From NCBI GenBank assembly GCA_009837445.1, contig VXTM01000020.1, positions 47,694-111,693 on the forward strand: DNA of 64,000 nucleotides, in the 5' to 3' direction. Shown piece after piece: positions 45,821 through 55,049 of the stretch (within the stretch, counting starts at the first letter, position 1; each line of letters starts with the position of its first letter). The translations under genes and the position numbers were made by a program. This DNA comes from Acidimicrobiaceae bacterium (lineage in GTDB: Bacteria > Actinomycetota > Acidimicrobiia > Acidimicrobiales > Aldehydirespiratoraceae). Under the pieces are notes generated by a model that saw nothing but the letters and a program-made list of their open reading frames with translations, searched no databases and had not been told where the DNA came from.

Positions 45821-48733
45821 CTAGGACCCGGCGGGGCCGGAGCGGCCGATCGCGCTGTCGGACGTGCCCAGGTAGCTGGCGATCACCAGCGAGTCCTGGC
45901 GGACCTGCTCGGGCGTGCCCTCGGCGATTACCGCGCCCGCCTCCAGGCAGTACACCCGATCGCTGATGCCCATGACCAGCGGCATGTCGTGCTCGATGAC
46001 GATCACCGCGGCGTCGAGTTCGGCCTGAACCTGTTTGATTAGCGGGCCGAACGCTTCGGCCTCCCGCTGGGCCACCCCGCCGGTGGGCTCGTCGAGCAGC
46101 AGCACCCTGGCGTTGACGGCCAGCAGGCTGGAAAGCTCCACGATTCTGCGGGTGCCGGTGGAGAGCGTGGCCACGAAGTGGTCGGCGTATCGCTTCAGGC
46201 CCATGTAGGCGATGATCTCGTCGGCTTCGGCCCGCTTGGCCCGCTCCTGGCCCGGCGACGGCGGCAGGGCGGTCATCGACGGCACCAGGTACGAGCGAGA
46301 GCGGGCCTCGAGGGCGACCATCAACGACTCCCGGACGGTGAGGCCCGGATAGATGCGGGCCCCCTGGAAGCCCCGTCCGAGGCCGAGCGCGTGGCGGCCG
46401 GGAGCCCGCCGCCCGGTGACGTCGGTTCCGAGAACGGAGACCCGACCCTGGGCCGGGACGAACCCGCTGATGGCGTTGAGCAGCGTCGACTTCCCCGCAC
46501 CGTTGGTGCCGATGAGGCCCACCAGCTCGCCGTGATCGACATGCACCGACACATGGTCAACCGCGACGTTGCCCCCGAAGCGCACCGACACGTCCCGGGT
46601 CTGCAGTGCCGGGCCCGCACGGTCCGCGGCTGCAGCGGGACGTGCCGTCACCAGCGGGCGAGGCCGGCGCCGCTCGGGCGCGGTCTCAGGTGTCTCCGGC
46701 GTTACCTCGACGGGCGAGGGCTCGACCTCGGTGGCCGCCTCCCGTTCCGCCATCCGCCGGTCGGCGCGCTCGAGCAGTTTGTCGCGGATGCTGTAGATGA
46801 TCTGCAGCAGGCCGCCGGGGAAGTACATCAGCAGCACCAGCAGGCCGATGCTGCTGGTCAGAAGCCGGACCAAGTCGTCGAGTTCTTCAGGGATGGCCTG
46901 GGGGATGCCCCGGACCCACAGCGCTCCCAGGATGGGCCCGGCCACCGAGCCGAGGCCGCCGATGATTGCGGTGGCCACCACCACGATCGACTCGCCGGCC
47001 CGGAACAGCGACACGGGCTGCAACGAGGGCACCAGCGTCACCAGCAGCCCGCCCGAATAGGCCGCGATGCCGCCGGCGACGCCGAAGGCGACCAGCTTCA
47101 TGCGGGTGGGCGACACGGTCGACGCTGCCGCCATCTCCTCGTTGTCGCGCACCGCGATCCATGACCGCCCGATCCCGGTGCGGCGCAGCCGGGCCACCAC
47201 CGCGGCCACCACCGCCAGCGAGACCAGGCACAGGAAGTAGTAGTTCTTCCGAGAGGCGCCGAAGTCGATGTAGATCGGGCCGAGATCGAGTATCGGCTTC
47301 TCAGCCGGGCGCGGGTAGGACGTGCCGCCGGTGAAGAACTCCTGATTGAACAGCCACGTCGCCGAGGCCACCGCGAACGCGAGGGTGGTGACGGCCAGGA
47401 ACAGGCCCCTCACCCGCAGCGCGGGCAGGCCGACAACCACCGCGGTAACCACCCCGACGACGGTGGCGGCCACCATGGCCCAGGCCCATGGCAGCCTGAT
47501 GGCCAGGTTGAACAGGTTGAAGGGAATGGGGATGTCATTGCCCTGCGTCAGGCCCAGCACCGTCAGCCCCCCTAGCCCCACGAAGGCGTACTGGCCGAGC
47601 GAGAGCTGACCGGCCCAGCCGGTGAGCACCGTCATAGAAAGCGCCACCATGGCGAACAGCAGGATGCTCGTCCAGGTGAACAGCGAGCTGGCCGTGGAGA
47701 GGGTTAGACCCAGCAGCACGAAGAACCCGAACAGCGCCGCGAACCCGATGGCATTGAGCCTGCGGACCCACCAGACCGACTCCAAGCGGCTGGGGATGGC
47801 CTTGATCCGGGGGGCGAGGGACCACGACTCCTGCTCGCCGGTGTTGCGGACCACCAGCAGCACAACCACCAGCACAGCCAGGAACAGGTAGACGTCGACG
47901 ACGGAGCGGTTGGCCGAATCGACGTTGGTCCGGATCAGCTGCTCGGCCACGCCCACGCCGACCCCGCCGATCAGCGTCCCGGGAAGCGAGCGCATGCGGG
48001 CCAGTAGCGACACCACCAGGACTCTCAGCAGCAGCGGCTCGGCTAAGGCCGCAGTGCCGGCCTGGGCCGAGTTGATGCCTTGCAGCGGGGCCAGGAAGAT
48101 GGCGGTGGCCGCTGCGAACGCGCCCGAGATGGACCACACGATCGTCGAGGTCCGGCGGGGCGACGTGCCGTAGACCCGGGCCGTGTCGGCGTTGGAGGCC
48201 GAGGCTCGCACGGCCAGCCCGAAGCGGGTGCGGGCGATGAACCAGGCCAGCGCGGCGATCAGTACCGGAACCACCACCAGCACCACGATCTCGCGGGCCT
48301 GGAGGCGGATGTGGTCGGTTGGCGTCCACGTCGCCTTGAACGGCGGCGAGATCGGCCCCGGGGCGGCCACGCTGGGCAGCCTGAACTTCGCGAACAGAAC
48401 GATCTGGCCCACGCCGATGGTGGCGATCAACACCACCAGACGGGGCGAGTTGAACAGTCGCCGGATCACGATCAGCTCGATGGCCATGCCGATAGCGGCG
48501 CAGGCGGCCAGGGCCAGCAGGAACGACAGCCACCAGTTCACGCTGTACTGGGCCAGCAGCAGCACGAACAGGGCCACCCCGAACGCCCCGACCTCGCCGT
48601 GAGCGAAGTTGAGCACGCCGGTGGAGCGGTAGATCAGAACGAACCCGGCCGCGAAGGCGGCGTAGGTGAGCCCGGTCACCAGGCCAAGCACCAGGGACTG
48701 CTGGCCGATGGTGATGCCGAGGAACTCGATCAT
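45821..48733 (-). CDS. Branched-chain-type ABC importer: LivH-LivM-LivG fusion
   Basis: A 970-residue chain that joins three proteins normally encoded apart. Residues 1-298 are a LivH-like permease (IYRSTGVLNFAHGEVGAFG). Residues about 330-650 are a LivM-like permease (GWAGQLSLGQYAFVG, RVRGLFLAVTTLAFA). A Pro/Glu-rich linker at 655-708 leads to a LivG-like ATPase: Walker A GTNGAGKST, signature LSTGTRRIVELS, Walker B VLLLDEPTGG and H-loop VIEHDM. The frame is unbroken, so the fusion looks genuine. It overlaps the MFS-LivF gene by 4 bp and works with the binding protein at 51133. Substrates may be branched-chain amino acids, amides or urea. Confidence 0.93.
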   Translation of the reverse strand: MIEFLGITIGQQSLVLGLVTGLTYAAFAAGFVLIYRSTGVLNFAHGEVGAFGVALFVLLLAQYSVNWWLSFLLALAACAAIGMAIELIVIRRLFNSPRLVVLIATIGVGQIVLFAKFRLPSVAAPGPISPPFKATWTPTDHIRLQAREIVVLVVVPVLIAALAWFIARTRFGLAVRASASNADTARVYGTSPRRTSTIVWSISGAFAAATAIFLAPLQGINSAQAGTAALAEPLLLRVLVVSLLARMRSLPGTLIGGVGVGVAEQLIRTNVDSANRSVVDVYLFLAVLVVVLLVVRNTGEQESWSLAPRIKAIPSRLESVWWVRRLNAIGFAALFGFFVLLGLTLSTASSLFTWTSILLFAMVALSMTVLTGWAGQLSLGQYAFVGLGGLTVLGLTQGNDIPIPFNLFNLAIRLPWAWAMVAATVVGVVTAVVVGLPALRVRGLFLAVTTLAFAVASATWLFNQEFFTGGTSYPRPAEKPILDLGPIYIDFGASRKNYYFLCLVSLAVVAAVVARLRRTGIGRSWIAVRDNEEMAAASTVSPTRMKLVAFGVAGGIAAYSGGLLVTLVPSLQPVSLFRAGESIVVVATAIIGGLGSVAGPILGALWVRGIPQAIPEELDDLVRLLTSSIGLLVLLMYFPGGLLQIIYSIRDKLLERADRRMAEREAATEVEPSPVEVTPETPETAPERRRPRPLVTARPAAAADRAGPALQTRDVSVRFGGNVAVDHVSVHVDHGELVGLIGTNGAGKSTLLNAISGFVPAQGRVSVLGTDVTGRRAPGRHALGLGRGFQGARIYPGLTVRESLMVALEARSRSYLVPSMTALPPSPGQERAKRAEADEIIAYMGLKRYADHFVATLSTGTRRIVELSSLLAVNARVLLLDEPTGGVAQREAEAFGPLIKQVQAELDAAVIVIEHDMPLVMGISDRVYCLEAGAVIAEGTPEQVRQDSLVIASYLGTSDSAIGRSGPAGS

Positions 48734-50949
48734 CCGCCCTCGCCTCCCAGGAACACGGCCCGGGCCAGGTCGTCGCGCTCGGCCAGTTCCTGGGCCGGCC
48801 CCTCGAAGCGGATGCGGCCTTTCTCCATGAAGATTGCCCGGTCGGCGAAGGCCAGGGCGACGTTGAGCGACTGCTCGACGATCACCATCGTCTGGCCGCC
48901 CTCGCGCAGCCGTTCAACCACTCCGAGCAGCTCCTGCACCACCACCGGCGCCAGCCCCAGGCTGAGCTCGTCGATGAGCAGCACCTGGGGCTCGTGCATG
49001 AGGGCCATGGCCAGGGCAAGCATCTGCTGCTGCCCGCCCGACAGCTCCCGGGCCGCTGCCGTCCTGCGGTTCGCCAAGGCGGGGAAGGTCTCCAGAGACC
49101 GCTGCATGCGGGCCTTGATCTCCGGTTCGTCGAGCCCGGACGCCAGCACAGCGGCTCTGAGGTTGTCGGCCACGGAGAGCTCCTCGAAGACCCCGGCTCC
49201 GCCCCTGAGCTGGACCAGTCCGGCCGCGAACCGGTCCTCGGCGTCGGCGTAGGTGATGGTGCGCCCCCCGAGACGCACCACGCCCCGGTCGGGAATGCCC
49301 AGCCCGCTCACCGCCCGCAGCAGGGTGGACTTGCCGGCGCCGTTGGTGCCGAGCAAGGCCAACACCTCGCCCCGGGCAACCTCGAAGGACACGTCGAACA
49401 GCACCTGCACGCTGCCGTAGGCGAAGTCGAGGTTGTGGACCTGAAGCGCGGGCACCGACGCGGGATCGGCGGCGGCGCGTCGCTGCTCTTCCTGCTCCTC
49501 GACCAGTTCCTCTACTGCCCGGGAGATGTCGCGACGGATGAACCGGCTGCCGTAGGCGATAAGAGCTCCCCCGATCAGAGCGGCCGGCGGGGCCGCCACC
49601 AGCATGGCGGTGCGCTCGTTGTAGGCGTCGGAGAGCTGACCCACGATCAACCCGCCGAAGAAGCCGCCCATCAGGAAGATGAACACCGGCAGCAGCGCGA
49701 ACGCCTGGGCCCGGATGCGGTAGGGCGATACCGCCGCGATCACCGACGGGACGGCCACGAACGCCATCGAGATGAGGGTCTGGGCCACCGCGATCATTAG
49801 GACCAGTCCGCCCAGGATCTTGATGGGCAGGGCGACCGCGTAGGTCACGCCCGCAGCCATCACGAGGATCCCCGAGAGCCGCATCATCGCCGACGGGTCG
49901 CGGCGGAACCCCCGGTCGAACAGGCGTCCGGCCACGGGCAGGCCGACGAGGGCGGCCACCCAGATGAGCGACTCGACGACGCCCCGCTGGAAGGGCCCCA
50001 TGGCGTACTTGTCCTCCAGCAGCAGGTTGAACTGGATGGGGATGGCGATGAGGGCGAAGCCGAGAACGCCCACACCGGTGGTCAGGTAGTAGAAGGTCTT
50101 GATCTTGCGGAGCCGGGCGAAGGCGGTGCCGATCGACACCGGCAGCTCCTCCACGTCCACCTGCTCGTCCCCGAAGACGGCCTGCTTCTCGAAGCGTCCG
50201 CGGGGCGGCTCGCGCAGCACGATCGCGGAGACGACCGCGACCACGACCGGCGCGACCGCCACCGCGAAGAAGGCGGCCCGCCACGGATCCTCTCCTCCCA
50301 CCAGAGCGGCGATTCCTCCGACCGCCAGCGGACCGAGAAGCTGGCCCACGGGCCGGCCGACGCCCTCCAGAGCGAAGATGCGGCTGCGGGCTTGGATCGG
50401 GTAGGTGTCCACCAGAAGGGAGTTGGACACCGGGATCCGGTAGGCCTGCCCGAGGCCGGTCCCCGCGTTGGTGAGGAACAGCTGGAACGGGTTGACGATG
50501 AGGCCGCTCAAAAAAGCGGTAACGCCCCAGAAGGCGGACGCTACCGGGATAATGGCCACCCGCTTGACCCGGTCGGCCAGTGCGGCCATGGGAACCGCGC
50601 CCAGAACCAGCGTGACGCCGCCGAAGCTGAGAATCCCGAAGAGCACGGTGTCGCTGACGTCGAGCGACTCCTGAATGTCGGGTGCCAGCACTCGGACGGC
50701 CCGGGGCAGTTCGTCGAGCATGTTGAGCACGAACATCATCACGAGCATCGATGTGCCCCCGACCCGCAGCCCCTCCCGCAGGGTCATGGGCTCATCACCC
50801 ACACCGGGCAGCAGGTCGTCGGGCAGGACGGTCTCGGCGTCGCGTTCGGCCTGCTCAGCCCGGCGCTTGGCCTCCTCGTCGAGGATCGCTCCGGCGAGGT
50901 CGGCTACCGAAGGCTCACCGGCGTTCATCTCGGGCGACTGGTCTGCCAT
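48730..50949 (-). CDS. MFS transporter fused to a LivF-type ABC ATPase
   Basis: A 739-residue chain. After a ~60-residue acidic cytoplasmic tail, residues about 65-470 are a 12-helix major facilitator domain (MLVMMFVLNMLDELPRAVRV at helix 1, the RPVGQLLGPLAVGGIA segment, and FQRGVVESLIWVAALVGLPV). Residues about 495-735 are a complete LivF ATPase: Walker A GTNGAGKSTLLRA, signature LSGGQQQMLALAMAL, Walker B VLLIDELSLGLAP, then VEQS in place of the H-loop, as is normal for LivF. The ATG at 50949 has a G-rich ribosome binding site. It is coupled to the LivHMG gene. Why a secondary carrier is joined to an ABC motor is unknown. Confidence 0.93.
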   Translation of the reverse strand: MADQSPEMNAGEPSVADLAGAILDEEAKRRAEQAERDAETVLPDDLLPGVGDEPMTLREGLRVGGTSMLVMMFVLNMLDELPRAVRVLAPDIQESLDVSDTVLFGILSFGGVTLVLGAVPMAALADRVKRVAIIPVASAFWGVTAFLSGLIVNPFQLFLTNAGTGLGQAYRIPVSNSLLVDTYPIQARSRIFALEGVGRPVGQLLGPLAVGGIAALVGGEDPWRAAFFAVAVAPVVVAVVSAIVLREPPRGRFEKQAVFGDEQVDVEELPVSIGTAFARLRKIKTFYYLTTGVGVLGFALIAIPIQFNLLLEDKYAMGPFQRGVVESLIWVAALVGLPVAGRLFDRGFRRDPSAMMRLSGILVMAAGVTYAVALPIKILGGLVLMIAVAQTLISMAFVAVPSVIAAVSPYRIRAQAFALLPVFIFLMGGFFGGLIVGQLSDAYNERTAMLVAAPPAALIGGALIAYGSRFIRRDISRAVEELVEEQEEQRRAAADPASVPALQVHNLDFAYGSVQVLFDVSFEVARGEVLALLGTNGAGKSTLLRAVSGLGIPDRGVVRLGGRTITYADAEDRFAAGLVQLRGGAGVFEELSVADNLRAAVLASGLDEPEIKARMQRSLETFPALANRRTAAARELSGGQQQMLALAMALMHEPQVLLIDELSLGLAPVVVQELLGVVERLREGGQTMVIVEQSLNVALAFADRAIFMEKGRIRFEGPAQELAERDDLARAVFLGGEGG

Positions 50950-51132
50950 GCTCCCCCTCGCGAGGCTCCGACCGACCTTGCGGGCGCGGTCGGGCGGAGA
51001 CAGTAGCGGCCGAAGCACGATGCGTGGCCATTAGCCTGACTTGTGCACGCCGGCCGGCCGGGCGAGACTGACGCTTCGACCTGATACCGGCGTCGTCCGA
51101 ACGTCTTCCCGGAGGGATGGAGGAATTCACAC
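50950..51132. promoter_or_regulatory. Divergent control region of the Liv-type transport genes
   Basis: These 183 bp lie between the divergent starts of the MFS-LivF gene and the binding-protein gene. A ribosome binding site GGAGG at 51119-51123 sits nine bases before the ATG at 51133. A self-complementary GC run (CCGGCCGG) lies near 51050-51060. I cannot define the promoters by eye. Confidence 0.5.
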
Positions 51133-52917
51133 ATGTCCCCAAGATTGCGCTCTGCGCTTGCAATCGTTCTCAGTCTGGCCTTCGTGGCCGCGGCTTGCGG
51201 CGGGGAGGTGTCGGTGTCCGTCGACGACGACGAAGGCACGGCCGCTCCGACGACGGCGGCACCCGCAGTCAGCGAGCCTGACGCCGACGAGCCCGACGAC
51301 TCCGGCGAGGCGCCCGCCGAGGAGACCACCACCACCGAACCCGACGACGAGCCCGAGGCACCGGCCACCACCGAACCCGACGACGAGCCCGAGGCACCGG
51401 CCACCACGGACGAGGCCGACGAGGAGCCCGAGGCATCCGAAGAGGAGACCACCACCACCGAGCCGGCCGAACCGGAAGGGCCGCCGCCCAACATCTACAA
51501 CGACCCCCGAGGCGGCGTCTTCGCCGAGTACCAGGCCTCCATGGACCGCGGCGACCATCCGTTCATGCAGATCGACGCCTTCTGCAATGCGCATCCCGCC
51601 GCAGCCGACCGGGTGGCGACCGACAAGGGCATAGAGGCCGACACGATCAAGATCACCCACATCCGCTCCAAGCTGGAGGACTTCGCGGCCATCGGATTCG
51701 GCACCGATGTGGGCGACCCGGCCGAGATGTTCGAGACCTTCGTGACCTACGTCAACGAGCAGTGTGGCGGCATCCGGGGCCGGATGATCGACCTCCACAC
51801 CATCCACGTCGACGTGCTTGGCGACCAGCTCGACGAGATCCGCAACGCGGCCTGCATCGAGGCCATCGAGGACAACGACGCCGTGATCATCGTCAACTCG
51901 AGCGGGTTCCAGGGCTCGGCCACCCTCTGCATCGTGGAGGAGAACGAGACCGCCTTCGTCACCGTGCAGCCCCAGCCCGAGGAGTTCATGAACCGCAGCG
52001 GGGACCGGCTGATAACCATGACGCCCACCGCCGAAGAGGCCTTGGGCTGGCTGGCCCTCGACCTGATCCAGCGAGGCGAACTCGACGGCAAGACCGTGGG
52101 AATCGCCGCACCGGACACACCGGGCCAGTACGAGGCCGTCGAGGCCGGCCTGGTCAACGTCCTGAGGGACAACGGCGTCAATGTGGCCGTGTTCGACAAG
52201 GTCGGCTGCGGCGGCACGGTCGCCTGCACCGAGGGCGCGGTTGACACCGTGGGCCGCTTCCGAAGTGAGGGCGTCGACGTGATCTTCAACGTGTTCAACG
52301 TGATCTCAGCGCCTCTGTTCCTTGTCGAGATGCTCAACCAGGGGTACCAGCCGGGCGACGTGCAGTTCTACGCCTCGGACTTCAACTCGCAGGCCGCCGA
52401 GATCGTGGCCTCGAAGATTCTTCAGTTCGGCGGCGTGGAGGCCGCAGCCCTCTACAACGGCGCCCGCATCATGGACTCCCGCGATGTTGGCGCCTACCGC
52501 TTGGAGGGCTACGAGCCGAGGGCGTTCAACGAGATGTGCACCGACCTCTACGGCGCTTACAGCCCCTCGGGAGCCAACCACGAGTCGGAGGACCGCCACG
52601 ACGGGAACTCGCGGTACGGCATGGTCGGCTCGGTGTGCACCGTCCTGCGGACGGCGCTGCGGGCCCTATACGACGCCGGCGACAACCCCACCCGGGCCGA
52701 CGTCTACGCGACGCTGGCCAATCTGGGACCCATCGACACCAACGAGATGGTCCCCGGCTCGATACGCCCGGGCAAGACCCGGGTCCCGGACGTGATCCAC
52801 AACCTGGTGTGGGAGTTCCCCTGCACCAAGCCGTACGGCTTGCCGGTGCCCGGCTTCGAGGACTCGGGCGGGACCTGCATCTACCCGATCGACGAGTACC
52901 GCCCCGCACCCTCCTAG
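51133..52917 (+). CDS. Branched-chain-type ABC transporter substrate-binding lipoprotein
   Basis: A 594-residue periplasmic-binding protein of the type I Leu/Ile/Val fold. The signal peptide ends at a lipobox (FVAAACGG, C22). Residues about 23-118 are a Thr/Glu/Pro/Asp-rich tether with a perfect 12-residue tandem repeat. The binding domain follows: IKITHIRSK, FVTYVNEQCGGIRGRMIDL, VGIAAPDTPGQYEAVEAGLV and YASDFNSQAAEIVASKIL. Several paired cysteines suggest disulfides. It is divergent from, and surely serves, the two fused transporter genes. The ligand cannot be read from the sequence. Confidence 0.9.
   Translation: MSPRLRSALAIVLSLAFVAAACGGEVSVSVDDDEGTAAPTTAAPAVSEPDADEPDDSGEAPAEETTTTEPDDEPEAPATTEPDDEPEAPATTDEADEEPEASEEETTTTEPAEPEGPPPNIYNDPRGGVFAEYQASMDRGDHPFMQIDAFCNAHPAAADRVATDKGIEADTIKITHIRSKLEDFAAIGFGTDVGDPAEMFETFVTYVNEQCGGIRGRMIDLHTIHVDVLGDQLDEIRNAACIEAIEDNDAVIIVNSSGFQGSATLCIVEENETAFVTVQPQPEEFMNRSGDRLITMTPTAEEALGWLALDLIQRGELDGKTVGIAAPDTPGQYEAVEAGLVNVLRDNGVNVAVFDKVGCGGTVACTEGAVDTVGRFRSEGVDVIFNVFNVISAPLFLVEMLNQGYQPGDVQFYASDFNSQAAEIVASKILQFGGVEAAALYNGARIMDSRDVGAYRLEGYEPRAFNEMCTDLYGAYSPSGANHESEDRHDGNSRYGMVGSVCTVLRTALRALYDAGDNPTRADVYATLANLGPIDTNEMVPGSIRPGKTRVPDVIHNLVWEFPCTKPYGLPVPGFEDSGGTCIYPIDEYRPAPS
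51331..51402 (+). repeat. Perfect 36-base tandem repeat (two copies) in the lipoprotein tether
   Basis: Two identical adjacent 36-base units, each encoding TTEPDDEPEAPA, followed by a degenerate third. The unit keeps the reading frame, so copy-number change would only lengthen or shorten the tether of the binding protein. Confidence 0.9.
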
Positions 52918-52933
52918 ATCCAGCAGCCTGAAC

Positions 52934-52961
52934 GCGGCGGCCGGAGGTTCCCGGCCGCCGC
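52934..52961. terminator. Strong GC hairpin between convergent genes
   Basis: A perfect 11-bp stem GCGGCGGCCGG / CCGGCCGCCGC with a six-base loop, extended by outer CCTGA/TCAGG arms. It stands between the end of the binding-protein gene and the end of the convergent recombinase gene, so it can stop transcripts from both sides. There is no T-run, which is common in GC-rich actinobacteria. Confidence 0.7.
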
Positions 52962-53001
52962 TCAGGCCTGCAGGCGTGTCGTGCTCGGTCCGCCCGCGGC
53001 G

Positions 53002-53880
53002 TCAGGCTCGCGGGTGGGTTGTGCGGTGAACCTCCCGTAGGCGCTCGCGGCTTACGTGGGTGTAGATCTGGGTGGTGGCGATGTCGGCGTGGCCCAGCAG
53101 CTCCTGGACGCTCCGCAGGTCGGCGCCGCCGTCGAGCAGGTGGGTCGCGAACGTGTGGCGCAGGGCGTGCGGATGGGTGGGCACCACACTGCGGCGGTCG
53201 AGCACCCGGCGCACGTCGCGGGGCGTCATGGCCCGGCCCCGCTGGTTCAGGAACACCGAGCCGGCCGGGGTGTCCGAGGTGACGAACGAGTGCCGATGAT
53301 TCTTCAGCCAGGCTTGCAGCGCTCCCGCTGCGGGTTCACTCAGCGGCACCAGGCGCTGCTTGGCGCCCTTGCCCCACACCCGCACTTCTAGCCGGGACAG
53401 ATCGAGATCCTCGTGTCGTAGGCCGCACAACTCACTGACCCTCAGACCGCTGCCGTAGAGCAACTCGACGATTGCGAGGTCCCGAGAGTCACGGGCATCG
53501 TCGTCGCCGGCCCGGGCCGGCTTCTCGATGAGGGTGTGAATCTGGTCGTCCTTGAGCACCTGCGGCAGCCGCGACCCGCCCCGTGGCGCGGTGAGCCCGA
53601 GCGTGGGGTCAACCTCGATGCGGCCGGTGCGGCGGGCCCAGTCGAAGTAGCGGCGAAGAACCGACACCTTGCGGGTGATGGTTCGGGCCGCGTAGCGGCG
53701 GGTCCCCAGATAGGCCAAGTACCGGCGCAGGGCCCGGCGATCCACCGATGCGGGGCCGGCGTGACCGGCCTCGTGAAGCCACCCCGCGGCAGCGGCCGCG
53801 TCCCGGGCGTACACGGCCCGCGTGGAATCGGCCACACCGCTCAGCGATTCGAGCCAGGCGCCCAGCCCCCAGTTGTCCAC
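53002..53880 (-). CDS. xerC: Tyrosine recombinase XerC/XerD
   Basis: A 292-residue site-specific recombinase for chromosome dimer resolution. The N-terminal SAM-like domain is followed by the catalytic set R147 (YGSGLRVSELCGL), K172 (GKGAKQR), H238 and R241 (HPHALRHTFATHLL), H264 and Y273 (LLGHADIATTQIYTH). The start is GTG. Position next to dprA and comM matches xerC of mycobacteria; XerC versus XerD cannot be decided without a second copy. It is housekeeping in type, not a prophage integrase. Confidence 0.93.
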   Translation of the reverse strand: MDNWGLGAWLESLSGVADSTRAVYARDAAAAAGWLHEAGHAGPASVDRRALRRYLAYLGTRRYAARTITRKVSVLRRYFDWARRTGRIEVDPTLGLTAPRGGSRLPQVLKDDQIHTLIEKPARAGDDDARDSRDLAIVELLYGSGLRVSELCGLRHEDLDLSRLEVRVWGKGAKQRLVPLSEPAAGALQAWLKNHRHSFVTSDTPAGSVFLNQRGRAMTPRDVRRVLDRRSVVPTHPHALRHTFATHLLDGGADLRSVQELLGHADIATTQIYTHVSRERLREVHRTTHPRA

Positions 53881-53921
53881 AGCCCGAGTCTATTTGTCCC
53901 CAGGGCTTAGCCCGTTCGCCA

Positions 53922-55049
53922 TCAAGCTCGCATCACTCGGGATCCGTCACGGGCGAGCAGACCCAAGTGCTCGAGACCATCGGCCGCCACCAGCACGTCG
54001 GGAACGGGTGCGGCGGCCCGGAGCACCAACACGTCGAGGCTCACCGGGCCGTCGTCGAGGAGTTCGAGCAGGCGCTGCTGGAGAGAGTCGAGGCTGTCGA
54101 GGTCGATCCGGCGGTCTCGTGCCACGGCGCCACGGGCCGCACCTGCGGTGGCCAGGCCCAAGGCGACCAGCACATCGTCGGTGGAGCAGGCCGGGGCACA
54201 GCCCTCGCTGAGCAGCAGGTTGGTGCCGGCCGCAGCCGGGTTCCGCACCGATCCGGGCACGGCCATGACCGTGACCTCGCGCCTTATGGCCTCCTCCACG
54301 GTGTGCATAGACCCGCCGGCCCGTTTCGACTCCACTACCACGACCACATCGGCCAGCGCGGCCAGCAGCCGGTTGCGGGCCGGGAAGCGCCAGCCCTCCG
54401 GTTCCGCGCCCAGAGGCGCCTCACCCAGGAGAGTGCCGGTATCGGCGACCGCGTCCCACAGGTCGAGGTTGCCTCTCGGGTAGGGCACATCGAGGCCGCT
54501 ACCCACCACGCCCACAACCGGCGCTCCGTCCGCGGCCAGTGCGCCCCGGTGGGCGGCGCCGTCTATCCCCAGGGCCAAGCCAGACACCACAGTGATCCCG
54601 GCCGCGGCCAGACCCGAGCCCAATTCCATCGCCACCGAGCGCCCCGTCGGGGTGCACCGGCGGGTACCCACAATGGCCACCGCCGGCGCCGTCGGGTCGG
54701 GCATTCGGCCGCGGCGAAACAGCACCGGCGCAGGGTCGATGTCGTAGGTGATCGTGAACGGATGCTGGGCGCTCGCCGGCGTCGTGACCCAGGCGTCGAG
54801 CGACTCCAGCCGGCTCCGGAGCGCTTCGAGATCGGTGCCGCGTGCATGGTCCCGCCACACGTCATGGAGATCGTCGGCGGCCACCCACTTCGCCATCTCG
54901 CCTCTTTCCACCTTCTCCCAGACCTTGGCGGGATCACGCCTTCCCAGCAGCCGCTCAAGCCGCCGCGGTGTCGCTCGGGGTAGCGAGGCCAGCGCGGCAG
55001 CATGCACTCCCCTGTACCGTCCGATCGGTGCCGCGGTTGCCTCAGCCAT
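53922..55049 (-). CDS. dprA: DNA-processing protein DprA
   Basis: A 375-residue protein that loads RecA on incoming single-stranded DNA during transformation. The Rossmann-like DprA core shows VAIVGTRRCTPTGRSVAMEL, VVSGLALGIDGAAHRGAL and VVESKRAGGSMHTVEEAIR, followed by VMAVPGSVRNPAAAGTNLLL and a C-terminal winged-helix-like part. It overlaps comM by 8 bp. Transformation ability is not implied, since many actinobacteria keep these genes without known competence. Confidence 0.95.
   Translation of the reverse strand: MAEATAAPIGRYRGVHAAALASLPRATPRRLERLLGRRDPAKVWEKVERGEMAKWVAADDLHDVWRDHARGTDLEALRSRLESLDAWVTTPASAQHPFTITYDIDPAPVLFRRGRMPDPTAPAVAIVGTRRCTPTGRSVAMELGSGLAAAGITVVSGLALGIDGAAHRGALAADGAPVVGVVGSGLDVPYPRGNLDLWDAVADTGTLLGEAPLGAEPEGWRFPARNRLLAALADVVVVVESKRAGGSMHTVEEAIRREVTVMAVPGSVRNPAAAGTNLLLSEGCAPACSTDDVLVALGLATAGAARGAVARDRRIDLDSLDSLQQRLLELLDDGPVSLDVLVLRAAAPVPDVLVAADGLEHLGLLARDGSRVMRA

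Noticed and set aside
46120..46160. Degenerate ABC signature LSTGT in the LivG part
   Set aside because: The form LSTGxRR recurs in actinobacterial LivG-type ATPases as far as I recall, and Walker A/B and H-loop are intact, so it is not evidence of a dead ATPase.
53002..53880. Tyrosine recombinase as an integrase of a genomic island
   Set aside because: Length, domain layout and linkage to dprA-comM fit housekeeping XerC/D; no tRNA or direct-repeat attachment sites were seen.
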